This document shows positions 49,354 to 60,234 of a stretch of 64,000 bases of DNA, piece by piece (the stretch's first letter is position 1; the number at the start of each line of letters is the position of its first letter). Origin of the DNA: Fulvia fulva (lineage: Eukaryota; Ascomycota; Dothideomycetes; Mycosphaerellales; Mycosphaerellaceae); contig NC_063017.1 in assembly GCF_020509005.1 (NCBI RefSeq), positions 1,550,001-1,614,000 on the forward strand, in the 5' to 3' direction. The position numbers and the translations under genes are program-made. The notes under the pieces were generated by a model. That model made no database searches. It saw only the letters and a list, made by a program, of their open reading frames with translations, and was not told the origin of the DNA.

Positions 49354-49998
49354 ATGAGCGAGACGAAGCAGGGCGAGATGATGAAAAACGCTTTGTACAC
49401 AGGAAGCGAAGGAACCAATACTGCACACAAGCAAGACGAAGGAATGGAAGACGCTTTTGACAGATCAAGTGACATTATATCTTTCTCAAGCGACTCTACA
49501 CAGTTCTACGGAGATGCCACAGAAGTAGCCGCGTTACGACGAACCGACGACGAGGAGCCAACCCTTGATGACTACATCTGGGAGGATGAGAGAGCTCTTC
49601 TTGGCAAGGCGGTCAGAATTTACTGGGACAAATCGCACGATGTCCCAGATGCGGAGGACTTCGACAATGACACCACAGCAGTAGAAGCGATCGACGGAGT
49701 GATGGCCAAGGAGCCCTGGGCGAAGCAGATGTCTCTAATTGGCGTCGTGGAGGACTTCATCACCGATCGAACATTGCAGGTCAGACTTCATCCTGGGAGG
49801 ATGACTGTTGGCGTGGACAAGGGCAAAGTTATTGTGATTGAGACACCACTGGGGCGACCAGACTGGGCATTGGACAACGATGCTGCGAGATTGTATCGAG
49901 ACAGTTGGGAGCGCTATCAACAGAACATCGAGGGGGATCAGAATGGTGGGGAGGGTCAGCATGTATGGGCGGGACCTACTGTGGCTTTTAGTGAATAA
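49354..49998 (+). CDS. Acidic hypothetical protein
   Basis: 214 residues, single exon, ATG preceded by TTCAAAC. Strongly acidic, with no signal peptide or membrane segment. The N-terminal 80 residues are low complexity (Asp/Ser/Thr); the middle contains DDYIWEDERALLGKAV and PWAKQMSLIGVVEDFI; the C-terminus is Gly/Asn-rich. Family not recognised. It precedes the membrane-protein gene at 50213 on the same strand. Confidence 0.58.
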   Translation: MSETKQGEMMKNALYTGSEGTNTAHKQDEGMEDAFDRSSDIISFSSDSTQFYGDATEVAALRRTDDEEPTLDDYIWEDERALLGKAVRIYWDKSHDVPDAEDFDNDTTAVEAIDGVMAKEPWAKQMSLIGVVEDFITDRTLQVRLHPGRMTVGVDKGKVIVIETPLGRPDWALDNDAARLYRDSWERYQQNIEGDQNGGEGQHVWAGPTVAFSE

Positions 49999-50212
49999 GC
50001 CACGAAGAAGTTTTGTCTTGGCGTTCGTCGACTGGCGTCCGTGCATGTTGCATGTGATAAGAGCAGAGTGAGCACCTCAAATGAACTTCAACTTGGTTCT
50101 CAGTTTCTTCTCACCACAACACAGCTTGATCCGGCTCTGCAAGTATCGAGCCACCAGATCGCACCAGTACTATCTCGCAACATACGAGAATTTAGCAAGG
50201 CATTGCACGACA

Positions 50213-51355
50213 ATGCCGACACAAAGCATGTCCACAACTACCAACACCGCAATGGCGCACGTTAACATGCTCGAGTCCGAGTGTGAAGCATCAAGACTCA
50301 CAACAGGTCCTGCACATCTCTTGACGGTTGTGCTCATCCTCTACGGCGCGATCCTCATCAGCGCACTGGCAGCTCTCGCAGCCCATGCTGTCGAGTCGGC
50401 CGTCGACAAAGCTCTGCAAGTTTACGACCGTAACTTTAAGCCACAGAAGATGCCGAAGGGCTTTTTCAGGGTCAGCATTATCGAGATGAAGAGGATGTAC
50501 ACTGTCGAGTTCTGGTTCGCCGTTGCGGTCCTTGGAATCTTCGCACTTTGCGTTGTTCCCAACCCTTTTGGACCCGCCCACTGTGGCCCATTAATGGATG
50601 CGACACTCACCTATGGACTAAGTTTGGTCGAGAAATGCCTTGGAACCATGCTGGTATCCGGCGATGTTTGGTGTGTGGCTTGAGCCATGATCGAAGCAAA
50701 GAGAAAGGTCGAGGAGATTCCAGAGATGCGTGTACGAGTCGCACAGAGGCTCAACGCACTCGGGGAGGAGATGGAAGTGGAGAGTGAGGGGAGGCTTGCG
50801 CGAGACGAGCAGCAAACAGGATTCGCCACTTCCTCCAGGAGAGCGAGGCCAGCGACCTTGTCGAACGTTCCGGACACAACAAGCTCTTACCATGATGGCT
50901 GCAATGAAAGCACCGTATCACAAGCTGAAGGCGCAGAGTTCCGAGCGGTCAAGCCGGACGAGGAGGACGTCAAGGAGCGCTCACAGCAGGAGGACAAGAA
51001 GGACATTACATCGGTGTGGGGACGAGTCGAGATACTGAAGCGCGAAGCTGAGGATGCATCAAGCACGCAACGACACACAGTCCGCGCGCAGTTGAGCACG
51101 GATGCCAGGCTCCGTCTTCAAAACCACCACAAGCTGATGGCACTTCGTTCTGAGCTAGGACTTCAGCTCAAGGACGCTGTTCGACACGTGAGAAATTTCA
51201 GGAGTAAGCAGGAAGATTCGGTCGAGGAATCTGGTACGATTGAGGTGCAGTCTCAACACATCGACCCCGATGGAGAGGCTCGGGATCTCGGCTGGGAAGT
51301 CGTCGAAGAAGGACCAGAAGATGAGAATTGGGACTGGCTGCCGCGTCGTGCCTGA
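50213..51355 (+). CDS. Membrane protein with C-terminal double WxxL-type motif, paralogue 1
   Basis: Modelled as 50213-50653 joined to 50702-51355 (364 residues). The two long frames are in the same phase, separated by one TGA at 50681-50683. A 48-bp GTATCC...CAAAG segment (50654-50701) removes the stop and keeps phase 0, so an intron is likely, but the splice sites are not strong. Start chosen at ACAATGCC; an in-frame ATG at 50081 would add 44 residues. Hydrophobic helices at about residues 36-60 and 100-118 and perhaps a third near 130-147; then a charged, coiled-coil-like region. The C-terminus carries GWEVVEEG and NWDWL. It shares this end and the overall layout with the next gene. No known family. 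Confidence 0.6.
50654..50701 (+). other. Putative 48-nt intron containing an in-frame TGA
   Basis: GT at 50654 and AG at 50700-50701. The length is a multiple of three and the phase is 0. A weak branch-site candidate is GCTTGAG at 50679-50685. Without splicing the protein would end at 50683. Confidence 0.45.
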
Positions 51356-52187
51356 TCCTTGTAGCAAAAGATGGAAGCCTTCGAGTCTATCATGGATTGA
51401 GTAGATAGGGATAGCGGCTCGTGTGCCGTGCGAGACAATAAGGCACTGCGCTGTACCGCTTCCTCTTGAGCACGGGTCAGATAGCATATACAAGTTGGAA
51501 GAACTGGGGATCTCTTCTTCACTTATCTCACTCGTCCCGTGCTTTTGAAGAGCTTCCATGGTTTGCAGGAGATGCTTGATGCTGGGCGAAGTATGACTTC
51601 TGACACATTCCTAGCTAATATCACCGTGGGCTTGCTGTCGTTTGAAGCGCTACTGGAGATGCTCTCAAGCATTGACAGAACGAATGAGCCGACGTGTTGA
51701 CGTAAGTTAAGTTGCATTCAGAATGCGATAGATGGGTGAGCCTAGCAAGCGTTTCATGCTGTTCGTGATTCTTTGTCTGCCGTCGTGCGTGGATAGTGCC
51801 AATAAAACTATCCAGTCCGTAGTCTTATCATCTCCAGTAAGTACTAGGGAAGTGAATATCCCGCCGATTCATGCAGACGTCGTTGCTTCCTTTTGGGATG
51901 ACCAGTGAGTGAATGAGACGCCTGCCAAGACCGGCTTTGAATGACACGGACCACTTCGCTCACCACGATCCACATTTTGCTTTCTTAAGTCGCTCTCCTC
52001 CAAGTCTTCTCTTCATCTTCTCGCACCGAAACACCTCGAGGCTGTAAAGCGCTCGACCACCATTGGCGACATCGCACACGCCACCATCACGCCTTAATTC
52101 TCGTCGCACGCACTACGCTCCGAAGCGATCACTCACTGGCGTGCCAAAGCGACCACACATCGTACAGACCAAGTTCCACTAGCCGAC
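51356..52187. other. Intergenic region between the membrane-protein pair
   Basis: 832 bp. Minus-strand frames at 51155-51717 were considered and not accepted. A pyrimidine-rich stretch at about 51965-52030 (CTCTCCTCC, CTTCTCTTCATCTTCTC) is typical of fungal core promoters and probably serves the gene at 52188. Confidence 0.5.
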
Positions 52188-53370
52188 ATGGACGCCGACT
52201 CGGTAACCGCTTTCGGGTACTGCGCCATTGTCGCAAGCATCCTCACCCACTCGACTATCACCTTGGACCTCTTCTTCCTGCTCTGCCTGTATTTCAGCGT
52301 CGAGGTGGCAGCAGGCACGATCCGCAAGATCGCGAGCGACTTTCTCGATGTCATCTGCTCTAAGATTCCAGCACGTAACGGACCTGGATTGGACAAACCA
52401 CCTACTACCTCGGAGCACATCGCCGCGCTCTGGGCCATGAGTCTTTACATGGCGGTTGTTGGTGTGCGATGGGCTGAGGCCTTCATGCTCGGTCAACACT
52501 TCTGCTTCTTCCTCGTCACTTTTAAAAAACGGACTCGGGATCTTCCTGCTTTCATGGGCAGTCATCGCGAGTGGCATGATGATCCAAGGGCTCTTATGGC
52601 TTGGCGTTGAGGGCTACGGCATGATCGAGTCCACTATCCAGGCCGTGCGGAATCCGCACAGCATCTACAAGAAGCTCCAGGTCTATGCCACGAACATTCG
52701 CCAAGCTTTTCTTAGAGCTATCGCGCTCACGCCACAAGAGAAGCAGACCCTCGACCGTATCTACGAGAGACTGGAGTCTTACATCAAGGTCGCCGGCAAG
52801 ATCGAACAAGACATCATCGACCGCGTCAAGGACTTTGCTCGTAGACATGAGCATGTGATCCGGATCGGAAAGCTCATGCTCATGACGCCGATTTGCAACC
52901 TCGTTCCCTCAGTCCTGCACAAGGCGCTGAGTCTGGAAGATTTGCTCTACGAACAGATTGAGAGAGTCGCCGGGGACGACACGGAAGACAACAGTGACAC
53001 CAACACCAATAACAGCGAAAAGAATCAGAACCCCGTCGGTTCGGGAGCCTATGTAGAGGGTATTAGACACGACGCCCAGAATCTCTGTGCTCCCCGCCGT
53101 TATGCACGTTACACCACGCAGGGTATGGCAGTGAGTAAGGAGAAGGAGAAGGAGGTGCCAGCTAGCATGGCCGAATCCAAAGAGATGGAAGCGGCGATCG
53201 AGGCCGAAGCTCGACAGAAAGCTGAAGACTTGTTTGAAGTCCAGAGCATCGAATCGCAACAGAAGGAGCATAGCACCAAGAAAATCCACGAGGAGGGCTG
53301 GGAGGTCATCGAAGCCGGCGAGGAAGATGGCAACTGGAAGTGGTTGGAGCGTGATACTACGAGGAAGTAG
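52188..53370 (+). CDS. Membrane protein with C-terminal double WxxL-type motif, paralogue 2 (frame break)
   Basis: Starts at ATG 52188 (context GACATGG). The first frame (52188-52526) and the second (52528-53370) are offset by +1 exactly at a run of six A (52524-52529). Dropping one A gives one continuous protein of 393 residues. Hydrophobic helices lie at about 10-40, 82-110 and 117-145, followed by an amphipathic and coiled-coil-like region (QEKQTLDRIYERLESY) and an acidic, Lys/Glu-rich tail ending GWEVIEAG...NWKWLER. The downstream frame itself has only a TTG near its start, which argues against a separate gene. The break could be an assembly error, an inactivating indel, or an intron missed by eye. 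The neighbour at 50213 is its likely paralogue. Confidence 0.6.
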
Positions 53371-53603
53371 GATATACGTTGGAGAGTGGTGCGGGGCGTG
53401 GCGATGCTGAGCTTCCTGCGAAGGTGGCCGACGTGAGTACATATCCAGGCTGTAGCTCGATGAGTGCGTGAATGAGGTGGACGCCAAGAATGTACACCTT
53501 ATAGCTCTGGGCGAGCTACTCTATAGCACCAGATGAGATCAACGACACCGCACATCCTGATTGACCATGTAAACATTCTTCGGCCGCTGATCTAAGCCCA
53601 CGG

Positions 53604-56277
53604 TCATCTACTCGGCTGTTCTATCGAAGGTCGGCGTATGTGTGCGCTGCTTGCAGTACCTCTGGAGGATTGCGCGGGCTGTCGAACAGGAGTCGGACGG
53701 CCGATAATGCCTTGCTGTCGTAGCCACTGAACTCTTTCCTCATCGCTGGCCACACTCCAATTCGGCATGTGTGCACTTCCGTAACCGCGTCCCACCGGGC
53801 CAGGCCTCTCCACCGGAGGGGCAAAAGTCGATGGCGAAGAAACTTTGGGAGCGGGTACTGGTGTCGTCGCGCTACTGCTGTCATACAGAAGAGCTCCGGT
53901 GCTGGGCTGCGCAGTGGAGGTGCTGGCAGTGGAGTCTTCATCGAACGAGCTGAGTAGGACTTGCTCTGCCTTCATCCTTCTAGTCACCATGGGTGTCCTT
54001 GGCGTTGATGGTGATTCCGAGCGGCGTTTCCGTGAGCTAGACTCCTCGGTCGGGAGGACCGTTGGTAAGCCATCGGTGATGTCGACGGTGCGATGCTTGT
54101 CCCAGATATGCCTCGTTTGTTTGATCAAGACATGATACGTGCTCGCGAGGGAGGGTCTGTTAGTCGCTATCACGACACCTGTGTCCTCTTCACGCAGTGT
54201 TTCGCCGGGCTTCAAGATCGTGACCGTCAGAGTCCATTCGTCATCGTTGCAATCCATTTCAACAAAGCCGTTGAGATTGGTCCGCTGCAAACCCTCGTGG
54301 AGATATGTCTCGAGTTGCCCTTCGTATTTGGACCAGTCGACATCCAGGTTGGCGAGCTGAACCTGATAGGGCTGATATATATCCCGTGCGTCACCTTGTC
54401 GATCCAGCAAAGGACCGCCGTTCCTTCGTTGCTTGTCACTGAAGTAGATCTTGAACTCCAGCGAGCCATTGGGAAGTGCAATGGGGAATTCCATGGGAAT
54501 ACGCCAGGTGCGTTTCGGCTCGTTGGGGAGTCGTTTCAATGCCAATACCACCCTATCCTTGGCGTACCAGCCATCGCCATCCATGCTCTGGGTCACAAGC
54601 TTTGGATTACGTTCTCGTTTGTTGGAAGCAAGGTAAGCGTCCCGGTGTCGTGCCTTCTGCAGAGGCTCGCTGCGCGAGAGATACCACAAGCCATAACCCA
54701 AAGCACTAGCTTCGTTCCTGGGGTACTGTGCGTGACCACCTCTTGCGACAGCCATATCGGATTGACTTAGACGCACATCGATGCCTCGACGCTGGCCAGA
54801 CGCTCCAAGTGCTTTAGAGACGGTGTCGTTAGAACTTCCTCCTCCAGTCAGGACTACCATCAGAGTCTATGATATGTTAGTGATGGATCTGCTAGCGACT
54901 TGGCACGCCATACGTTACGAAGTGAAGGTGCCTCCATGAAGGCCACTAGGTCTCGTACCACGTCCCTTGCCCATGCGTCGAGCCAGCTCTGCATGCGGTC
55001 CCTTTGTACAGTTAGCGCAGAACGGTGTTGATTCGAGGACGTGAACTTACGCAGTGATGATTATGGGGAACACGCGCATTCCTCCAGCTCCAGGGACACT
55101 TAACAACTTGTCATTTCTGGAACAGATGGTGATGGCGAAGTCCCGCGGGATTTCCGTCTTCGGTCGTTCTACCAAAGCCGATACCTGACGAGCAAGTTCT
55201 TCTTGAGACATGCCGCCGAGTTTGGTAGGAACACTGTCGATGCCGCCATGGTAGACGACTTCTGGGCATCCCAAGACGTATTCCAAAGCCATCTTGCGCA
55301 CGACATGAGAACCATGCAGATACCCTGTAGATGAAATCAGAGTCAGCAGATACTGATCAATACGAACAAAGCAGCACTGACCAGACGGTGGATGCGCAAT
55401 TGTGAGCCGTGCTTGTTCACCCTCGCGCAGGGGTTCATCGATGCGAATCGCAGCAAGATCCTGAAAAGCTGTAACTTCTGCATGATGATGACAATACGTG
55501 GCTGCCGATGGTTGCACTTACATTGGTGAAGTGTCCAATATCGTACCAAACAGCGGTGTCGCGGTACTACACCGATCAGCGACCATCCCAGTCAGGAGCA
55601 TTGAGACTTACGGCAACTGCATTGTGCTTCAGCAGAAGTTCGACGTCGTTTGCGGCCGCACAGCACGGCTCGAGACGCAGCTGTACATTACGCAACCCAT
55701 TGTCGACAGCAGCGTTCTTGTAAATCCCGTGCATTACGTTGTTGTTGATAGCAGGAACTGTCAGCTTCACTGCTTTGGGAAGCTTGACCCAGTCGAGATC
55801 TCGATGTTTGATGGTCATCATCGTCTGGTCCCTGTAGTAACGCACGATCCGACGAAAGATCCACTTGTAGCGTAGTGTCGTGAACTTTTGCAATGCGCCC
55901 AAGTCGCCTACTTCAGAGCCCAATGCTCGATAGAAACGACGTGTTTCTGCGGAATCGCTGTACTGTTGGTAGAAGGCGAGCGGGCTGTTCTCAATGACAC
56001 GGTGGCCCTCCGTCGGGTTCGCTCGTAGCCAAGTAGATACTTCGTGGTCGCCATAGAGTAAACACGGATCTCCATCCTCATCAATATCGTCCAGTATAAC
56101 GCATTGCTGCTCAAGAGTGTCTTGCCCGGTCCGTAAGCGCACCACGTCGATAGTTTTATTGACCATGTCGCAGCTGGGAAGAAACAACTCGGCAGTCACC
56201 TTGCCAGAGCTGCCGCCGTCGTCGATGAGCACGCTGAGGTGGTCACTGTCATAGTCCATTTCTCCGGATGCAGACAT
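53604..56277 (-). CDS. Divergent HSP70-like (actin-fold ATPase) protein
   Basis: Six exons: 55612-56277, 55522-55566, 55382-55460, 55051-55324, 54914-55001, 53604-54866. The five introns (45, 61, 57, 49, 47 bp) start GTAAGT, GTAAGT, GTCAGT, GTAAGT and GTATGG and end in AG, with CTGAC/CTAAC-type branch sites in most. Total 804 residues. The HSP70 fold is recognised by LTVPA..., the LEP..AA segment, and the adenosine motif VVLTGGGSSN at 388-397. The phosphate-1 loop reads IDDGGSSGK instead of the usual DxGTT, and the phosphate-2 site WYDIGHFTN instead of DxGGGTxD, so ATP hydrolysis may be weak or lost. A Ser/Pro-rich tail (655-804) has RKRR, a possible nuclear signal. Substrate-binding domain not typical. 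HSP70-like paralogues are often expanded in such fungi. Confidence 0.8.
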
Positions 56278-57771
56278 GGTCGTTGCCGTGAGGAGAGTTG
56301 TTCGAGCCAAATTGCGGGCGCCAGTGGATAGTAAGGCAACACATAAGGAAGTATGCGCAGACATCATGGACCTAGCCTTGATACCGGCCGTCCAAGATGT
56401 GAGACACGCTTCAAGCCGCCGCAAGGATATGTTGCGCATAATGATGCGCACAGACAAATGGCCAGGTGCAGGATCCAGCCATCTGCGCACAAATAAGACC
56501 AGGTGGAGAGGCTCGGTCGACTAAGGCAGCGGTGCAGGCGGAAGGCTGCGCACGGCAACAGGCATGTTGTTCCAAGGTGGATTCTGTCAATCAAGCCACC
56601 CATCGTATTGGTCCTGTTGCAGCATCGGTTGGTTGGTAATGATCCTTGACACAGATTGCAGAGTGCAACGGATTCCGGCCATCTCAGTGCACGTCTCGTT
56701 GTGATTCGCGATTTACACGGTTGGTCCAATGGGCGTCTTGAATGGGCGTCTTGCGGCATAGAATACTGTGTTCGAGCTTGAGACTGCGTCTGTGTCCCTT
56801 CGACCCACACAAGGCCTCCGCCTGCCTTCCAAACATCATGGTCAAGGCAGCTCGCGGGGTTGCGTCGTGCAAGTGTGGCCAGTAGCGGTTGGTGGCATGT
56901 GGTGGGAACAAACGCAGCTGCTTTCGGGAAAGAAGATGAGGTCCTGCTTCCGTGCCATGCCAAGACACGGCCCGATGGTCCATGCGCGTGACCGTCTCGT
57001 CAAGACTTCATCCACAACAACACGACGACAGGCACGCCATGATACGTTTGGTCCACGCTCTACACCTGTCGCACACGCTATGATCAAGAATCTCCGCCCC
57101 TATCGCTGGACGTGGACTAACAGGAACAGCTTCAGGCCTGAGCCGACGATGACGCACACACGAGGCAAACGGCACAAGCTCTTCTACCCGTGAAAGAACC
57201 ACTGCATGTGGCCGTATGCACGTCCATGGCTTCTCCGTCTAGCAGGCAGCGCTTTGACACGGATCGCTTACGTATGGTAGTCTTGGATCATCAATGAAGC
57301 ATAGCCACAAAGAACGCTGCACTGCGAAGCGTCACCAAGGGCCAATGTTCTACCCGCTAAGCATCTTGCCTTGAGACAGCAGCCTGTGTCTCTCTATCAA
57401 AGCGGTCTGCACTGCCTGACAGTGGCCCAGGCTTCGCCGAAGCGGCAATGTGCCACTCACCGAGTGGGCGGTTCCCGTCTTGTCAACAAGCCGCCAGCCG
57501 CTAAGGGGTCTATCCCGGCAGTAGCCCACGCTGCGCATGTTCCTGTGCGGACCTTGAACTACTTGTTCGCACCTGCGAATGCCTCAGGTAAGCTCCTGGT
57601 CACTTCCATCAACACCTCAAGCTCAATCACGACTGTGGAGAAGCAAACTGCCGCTCCAGGCAAAGGACAGGACGTTTTAGCATCAACCGACTACGAATCC
57701 GCAACATCGAGCTTCTGCAGCACTAAGTAGCCGGAACTGCCCTTGGAACGAATTAACGTCTCCCGACAAAG
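56278..57771. other. Intergenic region, 1.5 kb
   Basis: Between the divergently transcribed HSP70-like gene and the gene at 57772. Frames at 56364-56963 (-), 56768-57193 (+) and 57371-57730 (+) were examined; the + strand ones lack a suitable ATG and none resembles a known protein. Likely contains the two promoters. Confidence 0.5.
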
Positions 57772-59547
57772 ATGTCACCACCGCCATCGATACATTCGCG
57801 CGAGGAATCGAGTCACAGCTCGCCAACACCACCATCCGACCCCCAGAAGAGGTCAACTTCCAACCCTCATGGTCCGTGGCATCGCGGCCTGTACGCCGTC
57901 TGTCTAGCTATAGATCGGTGCAAAACACCTTCTCATGGTGAAGACTACAAGTGGAGCAAGACAAACCGTTGTTCTTCATTGGAGTGGGTCGGTGAAAAGA
58001 TACCGTTTCTGGCTCGTGACAGGACCGGCCTCAGCCTACCGAAACCTTTCACAGCTGAGCAGTTCCAGTCGAGGATGCAAGCTTCGTTCAGGCCGAGCCG
58101 ATCAAAAGCCCCCGAAGGCTGCACATCCGAAACATTCTGGAGCAGAGGCTCGGAAAATTTCGAGCAGGCATATTTCAGCCGGATGAAGCACAACGCCATG
58201 CATTATGACGCGGCAGGTGCGGAACAGCTACTTCCCCGTTTCATCGAAAGTCTGGAAACGATGATCGTTGACATCACGACACCTGATGCAACAAGGCGTC
58301 TTTCTGTCATCGGACACAACTCATCTGATGACGACGAGCTCAGTTCTATCGACAGCTTCGAAGAACCGATGCTTGATAATGGAAGTGTACCACGACCAGA
58401 TGAAGCTTCGCCAAGATCATCGACCTCGGACCCTTCACCACCTGAGCCCCTGCCAGAGAGCCGGATGTTGACTGACGAGCATCCTCGAAAGAGACGCAAA
58501 CTGGAGCACATACCGCGTCGCATATCGTCTGAAAGTGTGGGAGACGGTATTTTCGACGGACCAGGGGAACGCACATTCGACCTCGATGCCGGCAAGATCA
58601 AGGCAGCAATGAACGACATTTCACAGCTCATCCAATCAGCGGTCGCTGGCTTCATGTCGGACATCAGGCTCAGCATTGGACAGGCTAGCCTCTACAGTCG
58701 ATGCCTCGACGCTGGTCTGGTGGCGCTCTTCCACACTTCATTCAGCGTCGACATCCGCGCTACGTATGAGACACTCCAAAGCCTCAACAAGCTACAGGCG
58801 TATGATGTCTTGCGCTCGTTGGTCTCGGCATTCCTTTACAGCAATATTTTCGATGGAGGCCTCGACTGGCAGCAAGAGCTGTGTCAAGAGGTCGTGCAGG
58901 CCGAGCGAAAGGCTAAGCACGGCTCTTCTTGGAAAGTAGGAACTTGGCAGACGTTGGCTGACAAGTAGAAAGATTTGACGACTACGTTGTTCAGACTGTT
59001 GACCGGGTCACTGTCCACTGAGCCAACGCGTGTCGAACTTGCTCGAGAACAAGCCCATGCCGTGTCTGCCCAAGAGCTGGGACTTGCCATGGATAAGGGC
59101 AACACCGAGGCAATCCGGATCCACGCCGAGAAGGTGTCACAACAAGCCACCACGACGATGCTTCCGCATCTCGAACAACTAGTCAAGCTTGCAGACATGT
59201 TCTTTCACCTCTCCGTCGATGGCAAACCCGGTCTAACCAAGTTCACCGAGAACTTGACCAACGTGGTGGACAAGTGTCTTCGCCTGAAGATTAATCTCTG
59301 CCGCTCAAGCTTCTCGCACGCTTTCTACTGGCCAGCTCCACGACAGCCCATCGATCTGAATACCATGAATTGTCCTTACCAGCAAATCTGCTCCCAGCCT
59401 TCTGTCGTGGCTTACACTCTGCTACCCGGTATTCTTATCACCGAGCACTCTGAGGAGAGAATCGCTAGGTCGGCCGATGTGATGGCGCGTGCGGCTGATC
59501 TCGCAGTCAATCTCGCGCCGCTTGGTTCGCCAATGTCAACAAACTAA
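57772..59547 (+). CDS. Hypothetical nuclear-looking protein, long frame interrupted by one TAG
   Basis: The frame from ATG 57772 (AAGATGTC) reaches TAG at 58966-58968 after 398 codons, then continues in the same phase for 192 more codons to 59547. A 33-nt segment, GTAGGA...GCTGAC...AAGTAG (58936-58968), would splice out the stop in phase 0, giving 580 residues. That is shorter than usual fungal introns, so a termination codon with readthrough, another donor upstream, or a nonsense mutation are alternatives. The N-terminus is Ser/Pro-rich; residues 184-200 are acidic (SSDDDELSS); PRKRRKLEHIPRR near 240 is a strong basic nuclear-localisation candidate; the second half is predicted helical. No family recognised. 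Confidence 0.6.
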
Positions 59548-60234
59548 ACACAATGGACGGACAGTGCATGCGGCTAATGGCATCTGCCAGGATTTACTCG
59601 ACGTCCGATGCATAACGTTGAGAGCGGTCGAGCTATAGAATTGCAGTACACCATCGCGTCGGGCACGACTTTGCTACATCGACGGGCACACAAGTCGCGC
59701 TTCATGCCGAGCCAGTGTCTCTGCTGTGGCGTGACAGCTTCTTTCACCATTGTACTGACTGTCATTTCCCTGGGCTTGGTTGCGGAAGGACAGTCTGTGG
59801 CACATTATGGGAAGTTGGTCTGGATTTCGGCACGTGTTGTGTATTGAGAATGTTTGGCAGGAGCATAGACTCCTTAGCCAAGCCAATACATAGGCACACA
59901 TCTACCAACGGGTATGTACTATCTATCTTCACACTCGGTTTCTGCTCATTCAATGGAAGCGATACGCAACGTGTTCCAAGCACTTTGACGCAATTGGTGG
60001 GTTGTGCAAAAACAGTCATCTGCCGTAGCGTTTGCGGTTGTCAGCTAACGTCAATCGCATGAAGTCCTTCCAGGCCAGTGTCCCGGTCATCAGATCGGTG
60101 AGGGAACAAAGCCATGTCTTTTGACATCGAGGACGCCAATTCGTGTCTCTTCGAGGTTCGGACCAAGAAGATTCCGATCGACGTAGTCTTTCAGATCAAG
60201 TGTAGACATCTGGAAGGCGTCACGGCTGAGATGC
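59548..60234. other. Intergenic region, 0.7 kb
   Basis: Between the convergent ends of the 57772 gene and the SDR gene. Short frames (for example 59608-59847 +) show no protein character I can support. Confidence 0.5.

Noticed and set aside
52521..52530. TTTTAAAAAAC as a programmed -1 frameshift site
   Set aside because: The required shift is +1, and the slippery heptamer is not in the incoming frame's register, so a canonical -1 site does not explain it.
54093..54770. 225-codon + strand frame
   Set aside because: Antisense to the last exon of the HSP70-like gene, whose splicing and motifs are well supported; a shadow frame.
56364..57193. Overlapping frames on both strands (199 and 141 codons)
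   Set aside because: The + strand frame starts with GTG; the minus one overlaps the HSP70-like leader; composition is not protein-like and no family is recognised.
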